A stretch of DNA of 64,000 nucleotides from an uncultured Methylophilaceae bacterium. Its GTDB lineage: Bacteria > Pseudomonadota > Gammaproteobacteria > Burkholderiales > Methylophilaceae. Each line of letters opens with the position of its first letter. Position 1 is the first letter of the stretch. The stretch lies in NCBI GenBank assembly GCA_903834185.1, contig CAILHX010000028.1, positions 1 to 64,000 on the forward strand, in the 5' to 3' direction. The position numbers and the translations under genes are program-made. Shown here piece after piece: positions 59,469-64,000 of this stretch. Below the pieces are notes generated by a model. That model was not told where the DNA came from, made no database searches, and was given only the letters and a program-made list of their open reading frames with translations.

Positions 59469-59921
59469 CTACTTCACTTTTGGTCTGCCGGTTTTGATTC
59501 TCTCAACGTCAGACACAGCACTTAGCAGGGCTTTATCTGGCATTGCTGATAGCGCAATCAATCCGGCTCGGATCAATTCGCTTTTCTTCACTTCAATACC
59601 GTTTTCAAGGCATTTTATTTTCAGCAGGTTGAGCTTCGCATAATCATCGGCCGGCATGGTGAAGCTGTCTCTCACCATTTTTTGCTTATGCGGTTTTGCC
59701 GCCTTCGCCGCAGAATTCTTTTCCACTGGTTTTTTTGCCGTGACTTTCTTCGTCTTTACAACGGGCGTTTTAGTCTTGATTGCATTGGCTTTAATCGCAA
59801 CCGCAGGACTTTTTTCTGCTGGCTTTGGCCTTGGCTTCGCAACCACAGCTGGCGCTTTTGCCGGGATTGCTTTAGCTGGCGCCGATGCGGTACTTTTGGT
59901 CTTTTTTGCAGACTCGGTCAT
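59469..59921 (-). CDS. Lys/Ala/Pro-rich protein with C-terminal ribbon-helix-helix-like domain
   Basis: A 150-aa strongly basic protein. Residues about 5-85 are low-complexity Lys/Ala/Pro, resembling histone H1-like tails. Residues about 88-150 (VRDSFTMPADDYAKLNLLKI, then KKSELIRAGLIALSAM) look like a ribbon-helix-helix DNA-binding fold: a short beta strand, then two helices with the K-S-E-L-I-R-A motif. The end, IKTGRPKVK, is also basic. GGAGAGAG precedes ATG 59921. It is the second gene behind the palindrome-bearing promoter at 60.2 kb. A DNA-compacting or regulatory role is inference. Confidence 0.7.
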   Translation of the reverse strand: MTESAKKTKSTASAPAKAIPAKAPAVVAKPRPKPAEKSPAVAIKANAIKTKTPVVKTKKVTAKKPVEKNSAAKAAKPHKQKMVRDSFTMPADDYAKLNLLKIKCLENGIEVKKSELIRAGLIALSAMPDKALLSAVSDVERIKTGRPKVK

Positions 59922-59974
59922 AACTCTCTCCTCAGTTCGTAATTTATGGTCGCTATTTATTATGATGCCTGAAG

Positions 59975-60157
59975 CTATTTTTTCACAAATGCGATGCATT
60001 TCCCAGCGAATACCCGCCAGGCACTTTGGGTTTCCTGCTTCTCCGGCATGTCCACGATCCCAGTCTCACTGCCATTGTCATCCTCAATCAGATGAGCAAG
60101 ATATTTAGGCTGAAATGAATATAGTAATCCGTAATTCTCATTTTCAATTGGTAACAT
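59975..60157 (-). CDS. Small protein of unknown function, 60 aa
   Basis: A small mostly acidic protein (MLPIENENYGLLYSFQPKYL... with LIEDDNGSETGIVDMPEKQE in the middle and a basic FVKK end). The ATG at 60157 has an excellent ribosome site GGAGGTGATC; the frame from 60181 would add eight residues overlapping the operator. No family was recognised. It is the first gene of a two-gene unit with the RHH protein 53 bp downstream, under the TTGACA/TATACT promoter. Confidence 0.65.
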   Translation of the reverse strand: MLPIENENYGLLYSFQPKYLAHLIEDDNGSETGIVDMPEKQETQSAWRVFAGKCIAFVKK

Positions 60158-60178
60158 GATCACCTCCAAATAGTAGGT

Positions 60179-60195
60179 CACAAATTTAATTTGTG
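60179..60195. repeat. Palindrome 2, downstream of the promoter (candidate operator)
   Basis: CACAAATTTAATTTGTG is a 17-bp inverted repeat with 8-bp arms and a single central base. It covers about the predicted transcription start of the leftward unit. Its centre is 23 bp from that of the second palindrome, about two helical turns, so a repressor could bind both on one face. Confidence 0.6.
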
Positions 60196-60200
60196 TAAAC

Positions 60201-60228
60201 AGTATAAATCATTTATACCGTATGTCAA
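60201..60228 (-). promoter_or_regulatory. Strong sigma70-type promoter of the 60-aa/RHH unit
   Basis: Read leftward, TTGACA (complement of 60223-60228) is a perfect -35, followed after 16 bp by TATACT (complement of 60201-60206), 5 of 6 to the -10 consensus. Transcription would start near 60194, leaving a leader of about 37 nt before the GGAGG site and ATG 60157. The two palindromes overlap the -10 and the start. Confidence 0.7.
60202..60218. repeat. Palindrome 1, inside the promoter (candidate operator)
   Basis: GTATAAATCATTTATAC has perfect 8-bp arms around one central base and lies between the -35 and -10 boxes, overlapping the -10. A protein bound here would block RNA polymerase. The RHH protein two genes down is a natural candidate for self-control, but this is inference. 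Confidence 0.65.
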
Positions 60229-60251
60229 CTATTTATGTCGGGACCGGCGGC

Positions 60252-61259
60252 TTAACCTGATGAGGCCAGCATCTGCTGCAAAAGCATCTGCGCACTGGCC
60301 GTTGCCATGGTGACTCCATAACGGAAATGTCCGGTGTTGAGCCACAAGTTCTCCAATACCGGGTGCTTTGCAATGATAGGTTTATTATCCGGTGAGCCGG
60401 GACGTAGCCCACTCCAATGGGCGATGGGATTGCAGCTCGCCAGTGCGGGTAACAGCCGGATTGCCTTGCGTTGCAAGTCAGCGGCTGCTTGTGGCGTAGT
60501 AGACTTATCGTAACCCACGTCTTCTACGGTACTTCCAGCAAGAATATGCCCGTCACGCCGTGGAATCAGATAAAAGTCATCGCTGTATAAAATGTGTTGC
60601 AGCGTACCGATCGGCAACTTGTACAGCAGCATCTGCCCCCGCATAGGCCTGAGATCAGATTCGAGTGCGTAAGTACCTAACAACGGTTTACTCCATGCAC
60701 CGGCAGTAATCACATACCGGTCTGCACTCAGACTCTCGCCTTCGCTGGTTTGCAACGTGCGGACACGGTTCGATTGAGTTTGCAACGTGGTAATTTGAGT
60801 GTGCTCTTTTAAAATGACCCCATGAATCTCCAGCCACTGCCGTAATGCCTGAATCAAGCGTGGATTTCGTACCTGAGCGACTTGCGGCAACCATAGTGAG
60901 TCATCCTGAAATTCAGCACTAACCCCATGAGTAGTACACCATTGCTGTGCGACGGCAGCATCAAAATGTGACAGCACGCGCATTCCGCAAACAGTATATT
61001 CAGGATCTATGCCGGTAGTCGTTATCAGCTCTTCCGCAAGCAAAGGATAAATCGCTGCTCCTGCCAAAGCCAGCTCGTTGACGGTTTCACTGTAGTCCCA
61101 GGGCAACAGCGGAAACAAAATACCCCCGCCTGCCCAGGACGCCTCTGCACCCAGCACCCCGCGATCGACCACCGTGACTTTAATTCCCTGCCTGGTCAAC
61201 GCCATGGCGGTCAGACAACCCACCACGCCACCGCCAATAACCATGACTTCACGTTTCAT
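60252..61259 (-). CDS. thiO: Glycine oxidase (ThiO)
   Basis: A 335-aa FAD-dependent amine oxidase of the DAO family. VMVIGGGVVGCLTAMALTRQG (7-27 approx.) binds FAD; GAEASWAGGGILFPLLPWDYSE, AGAWSKPLLG, RPMRGQMLLYKLP and LRPGSPDNKPIIAKHPVLENLWLNTGHFRYGVT (in pieces) are ThiO-like. It oxidises glycine to the imine used for the thiamine thiazole. Other thi genes are at 50-51.8 kb, so it stands apart from them. Confidence 0.88.
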   Translation of the reverse strand: MKREVMVIGGGVVGCLTAMALTRQGIKVTVVDRGVLGAEASWAGGGILFPLLPWDYSETVNELALAGAAIYPLLAEELITTTGIDPEYTVCGMRVLSHFDAAVAQQWCTTHGVSAEFQDDSLWLPQVAQVRNPRLIQALRQWLEIHGVILKEHTQITTLQTQSNRVRTLQTSEGESLSADRYVITAGAWSKPLLGTYALESDLRPMRGQMLLYKLPIGTLQHILYSDDFYLIPRRDGHILAGSTVEDVGYDKSTTPQAAADLQRKAIRLLPALASCNPIAHWSGLRPGSPDNKPIIAKHPVLENLWLNTGHFRYGVTMATASAQMLLQQMLASSG

Positions 61260-61443
61260 GTGATTGCCCCAATAACAACGGGTAACAATAGTACATAGGC
61301 ATAAATGCTGTTGGGGTTTCCTGTCAGATGTGTCGAGTTTGTATGTAAGATTTCGCGAAATAGGGCAAATTCTGTGCCAGAATAATCATTGCTAACACTT
61401 AAATCCTTTATTCCACGGACAATCCCTTTTATACTTGCACCGT

Positions 61444-62451
61444 ATGTCAGTGTCAAAATTACAACCGAAAATAAGTTCAAAACCAATTGTGCAGCCCATA
61501 GAACTGGCGCGGCAGGTGCTATTGATCGAAGCGCGTGCAGTTGAAGCATTGTCGCAACGACTGGATGCGAACTTCGAGCGGGTGCTTGAACTTATTTTAC
61601 AATGTAGAGGTAGGGTCGTGGTGAGCGGCATAGGCAAATCCGGCCATATTGCCAACAAAATCGCCTCTACTTTAGCCAGTACCGGAACACCTGCATTTTT
61701 CATGCACCCTGCCGAAGCCAGTCACGGCGATCTGGGCATGATCACAAAAGACGACGTCGTATTGATGATTTCGAATTCCGGTGAAGGCGATGAGTTGCTG
61801 GCCATCGTCCCCATGATCAAACGCATGGGAGCAAAACTTATCAGCATGACCGGCAATGTCAATTCGGCGCTGGCCAGGCAAGCCGATGTGCACCTGGATG
61901 CCGCCGTCGCACAGGAAGCCTGTCCCTTGGGGCTGGCGCCGACAGCCAGCACCACGGCTGCGTTGGCTTTGGGCGATGCCATCGCCGTAGTATTGCTGGA
62001 TGTGCGCGGATTCAATGAGCAGGACTTTGCACGTTCACACCCCGGCGGTCTGCTGGGCAGACGTTTGCTGGTGCATGTCAGTGATGTGATGCGCACAGAT
62101 GATGCGATCCCGCAAGTCGCAGAAAACGTGGCGTTTTCGGAAGCATTGCTGGAAATGACGCGCAAAGGCCTGGGCATGACCGCAATCGTCAATACGCAGG
62201 GTAAACCTGTTGGCATTCTCACGGATGGCGATTTACGCAGAATCATAGAGCAGGGCGCTGATTTAAAAACAGCTTCGATTGCAGAGATCATGCATCGCAA
62301 CCCGCATACCATCACACCAAAAAAACTCGCCGTGGAAGCCGTAGAGCTAATGGACGAGCGAAAAATCAACAGCTTGCTGGTAGTGGATGAGTTTGAAGTT
62401 CTGGTGGGCGCGCTTAACATGCACGATTTACTCAAGGCTAAAGTAGTATGA
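61444..62451 (+). CDS. kdsD: D-arabinose 5-phosphate isomerase
   Basis: A 335-aa enzyme making arabinose 5-phosphate for Kdo. The SIS domain (VSGIGKSGHIANKIASTLAS, HPAEASHGDLGMI, ISNSGEGDELLAI) is followed by two CBS domains (about 205-335; VSDVMRTDDAIPQV, GILTDGDLRRIIEQ). TTG at 61435 would add three residues; ATG 61444 is preferred. TATACT at 61430-61435 is so close to the ATG that transcripts may be nearly leaderless. The stop overlaps kdsC by 4 nt. Confidence 0.95.
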   Translation: MSVSKLQPKISSKPIVQPIELARQVLLIEARAVEALSQRLDANFERVLELILQCRGRVVVSGIGKSGHIANKIASTLASTGTPAFFMHPAEASHGDLGMITKDDVVLMISNSGEGDELLAIVPMIKRMGAKLISMTGNVNSALARQADVHLDAAVAQEACPLGLAPTASTTAALALGDAIAVVLLDVRGFNEQDFARSHPGGLLGRRLLVHVSDVMRTDDAIPQVAENVAFSEALLEMTRKGLGMTAIVNTQGKPVGILTDGDLRRIIEQGADLKTASIAEIMHRNPHTITPKKLAVEAVELMDERKINSLLVVDEFEVLVGALNMHDLLKAKVV

Positions 62452-62969
62452 GCGAGTTAATTGAACGCGCCAGGAAAATAAAATTGATCGCTTTCGATGT
62501 GGATGGCGTGATGACCGATGGCCGGCTGATCATCGGTGATGATGGACTGGAATACAAAGCTTTTAATACACAGGATGGTTTAGGTATGAAACTACTGAAA
62601 GCCAGCGGTGTGGAAATGGCAATTATTACCGGGCGCACCTCCAATGTCGTGACACAGCGTGCTGAAAGTACCGGCGTGGCGCACTTTTATCAAGGTGTGG
62701 ATGACAAGCTGCAAGCATTTCAGGATTTGATGCGTCGTGCCAATCTAAGCCCTGAACAATGTGCATTCATGGGGGATGATGTGGTGGATCTTCCACCTAT
62801 GCGCCATGGCGGGTTTGCCATCACGGTACCGGGTGGACACTCCCTGGTCAAAAAATATGCGCACTACATTACCACCCTGCAGGCCGGACAAGGCGCAGTG
62901 CGTGAAGTGTGTGAGTTGCTGATGCAGGCTCAAGGCACTCTGGATGCTCAGATGGCGCAATATCTATAA
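62448..62969 (+). CDS. kdsC: 3-deoxy-D-manno-octulosonate 8-phosphate phosphatase
   Basis: A 173-aa HAD phosphatase without cap domain, releasing Kdo. Motif I FDVDGVMTDG at 14-23, GLGMKLLKASGVEMAIITGR (motif II Thr), and motif IV FMGDDVVDLPPMRHGG are diagnostic. It is translationally coupled to kdsD (ATGA overlap) and followed after 20 bp by lptC: Kdo supply and LPS export are in one operon. Confidence 0.96.
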   Translation: MSELIERARKIKLIAFDVDGVMTDGRLIIGDDGLEYKAFNTQDGLGMKLLKASGVEMAIITGRTSNVVTQRAESTGVAHFYQGVDDKLQAFQDLMRRANLSPEQCAFMGDDVVDLPPMRHGGFAITVPGGHSLVKKYAHYITTLQAGQGAVREVCELLMQAQGTLDAQMAQYL

Positions 62970-62989
62970 CGTTTTTATAACAGATAACG

Positions 62990-63811
62990 ATGAAAGGGCT
63001 TCCTGCCACCTGGTTTGGGCTGATGCTGCTGGCACTATTAGCAGCGCTTACGTTCTGGATAGACCGTACGGTTCAACCACCACAACCTAAACGTGATGGC
63101 AGCACCCGACATGATGCTGATTATATCGTGACCAATTTTACTTCGACCCGCGCCGATGTTTTTGGTAACCCGCGCTACAGCCTGGCCGGGGTAGAGATGC
63201 GTCATTTCCCTGACGACGACAGTACTGAATTGGTGCAACCGCAATTCGCCTTGTATGCGCTTAAAAAGCCGATGACGCAAATTCGTGCTGATAGCGGCAA
63301 GGTTTCATCAAATGGTGATAATGTGTATTTCATGGATAATGTGAAAGTCGTCCGTTCTGCAACAGCGACTAAAGGTGAGTTAACCCTGTTGACGGACTAC
63401 CTGCACATCATGCCGCAGCAAGATTTTGTGGAAACTGACAGGCCGGTAGTGATATTGCAGGCACCACACACTGTCATTCATGCCGCAGGTATGGAGTTTT
63501 ACAAAAAACTGGGTATTGTGAACCTGAAGAATCATGTCAAAGTGCATTATGAAAGACCGGATGCCGCCTTCCTGAAATCGCTGACCATAGAGCAGGTGGC
63601 AGGCAATCAGAGTTTTGTTAGAAACAAATCGGTGGTAGTAGGTGTGGGTACTCCAGTTGTAGATGCTCCCACCATCAAACAAAAAAAAGCAGCTCCGGCT
63701 AAACCGGTCGCCGCAAAAGCCAAGACGGCAAAAAAAGTAACGCCCATCAAACAAACAAGTGCTGTAAAAAAAGAACGGGTACGGAGACACTATGACAAAT
63801 CATCACCTTAA
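62990..63811 (+). CDS. lptC: LPS export protein LptC with basic C-terminal extension
   Basis: A 273-aa bitopic protein of the Lpt bridge. One N-terminal helix (WFGLMLLALLAALTFWID) anchors it; the periplasmic beta-jellyroll has DYIVTNFTSTRADVFGNPRYSLAG, TQIRADSGKVSSNGDNVYFMDNVKVV and TLLTDYLHIMP. Usual LptC length is about 190 aa; here about 60 further residues at the end are Lys/Ala/Pro-rich (KQKKAAPAKPVAAKAKTAKK). That tail would be periplasmic. The gene overlaps lptA by 20 nt. Confidence 0.88.
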   Translation: MKGLPATWFGLMLLALLAALTFWIDRTVQPPQPKRDGSTRHDADYIVTNFTSTRADVFGNPRYSLAGVEMRHFPDDDSTELVQPQFALYALKKPMTQIRADSGKVSSNGDNVYFMDNVKVVRSATATKGELTLLTDYLHIMPQQDFVETDRPVVILQAPHTVIHAAGMEFYKKLGIVNLKNHVKVHYERPDAAFLKSLTIEQVAGNQSFVRNKSVVVGVGTPVVDAPTIKQKKAAPAKPVAAKAKTAKKVTPIKQTSAVKKERVRRHYDKSSP

Positions 63812-64000
63812 GCTGCTATTGACGTTGTTCATGTTGCTTACCAGCGGCTTGGTGCACGCAGAAAAAGCGGATAGAGACAAACCCATCGATCTGGAAGCGG
63901 ACAACCTGACCGTCAACGATGCCAAAAAGATAAGCACTTATACCGGCAATGTCATATTGACCAAAGGCACCTTGGAGATTCATGCCGCGAGACTGATTGT
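63792..64000 (+). CDS. lptA: LPS transport periplasmic protein LptA (5' part)
   Basis: Starts with ATG 63792 inside the end of lptC and runs off the window. The visible 69 residues have a signal peptide (LLLTLFMLLTSGLVHA), then EKADRDKPIDLEADNLTVNDAKKISTYTGNVILTKG (read in pieces), the usual start of the LptA OstA-like fold. LptA forms the periplasmic bridge between LptC and LptD. lptB is expected next, outside the window. Confidence 0.92.
   Translation, partial: MTNHHLKLLLTLFMLLTSGLVHAEKADRDKPIDLEADNLTVNDAKKISTYTGNVILTKGTLEIHAARLI

Noticed and set aside
61350-61361. ATTTCGCGAAAT palindrome in the thiO/kdsD gap as an operator
   Set aside because: A single 12-bp palindrome with no repeat, no link to promoter boxes and no candidate regulator is too little evidence.
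1-64000. tRNA or rRNA genes
   Set aside because: The intergenic gaps were scanned for T-loop GGTTCGAATCC-like and rRNA motifs; none were convincing.

Overview
The window looks like a chromosomal segment of a betaproteobacterium, most likely of the Nitrosomonadales/Gallionellaceae type. The basis is gene content and order (mpl next to a TonB-domain protein and a thioredoxin-like 2Fe-2S ferredoxin; dat-DUF493-lipB; hemL-thiE-thiD; ppk1/ppx/phoU; kdsD-kdsC-lptC-lptA) together with roughly balanced base composition. This is inference from family and context; no database search was possible. No rRNA, tRNA or CRISPR array was seen.

Layout. Positions 1-1611 are a wrecked mobile island: the tail of an IS3-family transposase with its terminal repeat, a TniQ-like fragment cut off by that IS, a 3'-truncated Tn7-type tnsA running toward it, and a candidate transposon end carrying spaced repeats. 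From 1.7 to 4.8 kb lie a HIT protein, a ferredoxin, a TonB-domain protein and mpl. From 5 to 8.7 kb are two related signalling proteins (GGDEF-EAL-HDOD and EAL-HDOD). From 8.7 to 17.6 kb is a forward housekeeping run: metH, dat, DUF493, lipB, rpe, a small lipoprotein, gph and trpE, the last preceded by a Trp-Trp leader peptide. From 17.6 to 24.7 kb are pyrC-rsmI, the divergent envelope cluster lpoA-yraN-dolP, a TlpA-like protein, trxA and rho, with a degenerate second copy of the rho 3' end. From 24.7 to 30.4 kb are a TonB-dependent receptor and a very large AsmA protein, separated by a gap holding an FNR-type box and an orphan forward terminator (candidate small RNA).

From 30.4 to 41.6 kb: rdgB-hemW, argH, hemC-ampG, a DUF1223 protein, two tandem TPR/2OG-oxygenase-like paralogues, xth and pyrE. 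From 41.6 to 52.2 kb: hemE, gltD-gltB, hemL, thiE-thiD and yggX. From 52.3 to 59 kb: ppk1, ppx, phoU, rpiA, ilvA. From 59 to 60.2 kb there is a small accessory-looking patch: an unknown protein and a two-gene unit (60-aa protein plus Lys/Ala-rich ribbon-helix-helix protein) behind a strong promoter overlapped by two near-perfect palindromes. The window ends with thiO and the start of the Kdo/LPS-transport operon kdsD-kdsC-lptC-lptA, with lptA cut by the window edge.

How it fits together: most genes serve core metabolism (methionine, thiamine, tetrapyrrole, glutamate, pyrimidine, aromatic and branched-chain amino acids) and envelope building (Mpl, LpoA, DolP, AsmA, Kdo and Lpt). The less ordinary parts are the Tn7-like remnant, the duplicated HDOD regulators, the possible FNR-controlled small RNA at 27.3 kb, the rho 3' duplication and the palindrome-controlled gene pair at 60 kb.
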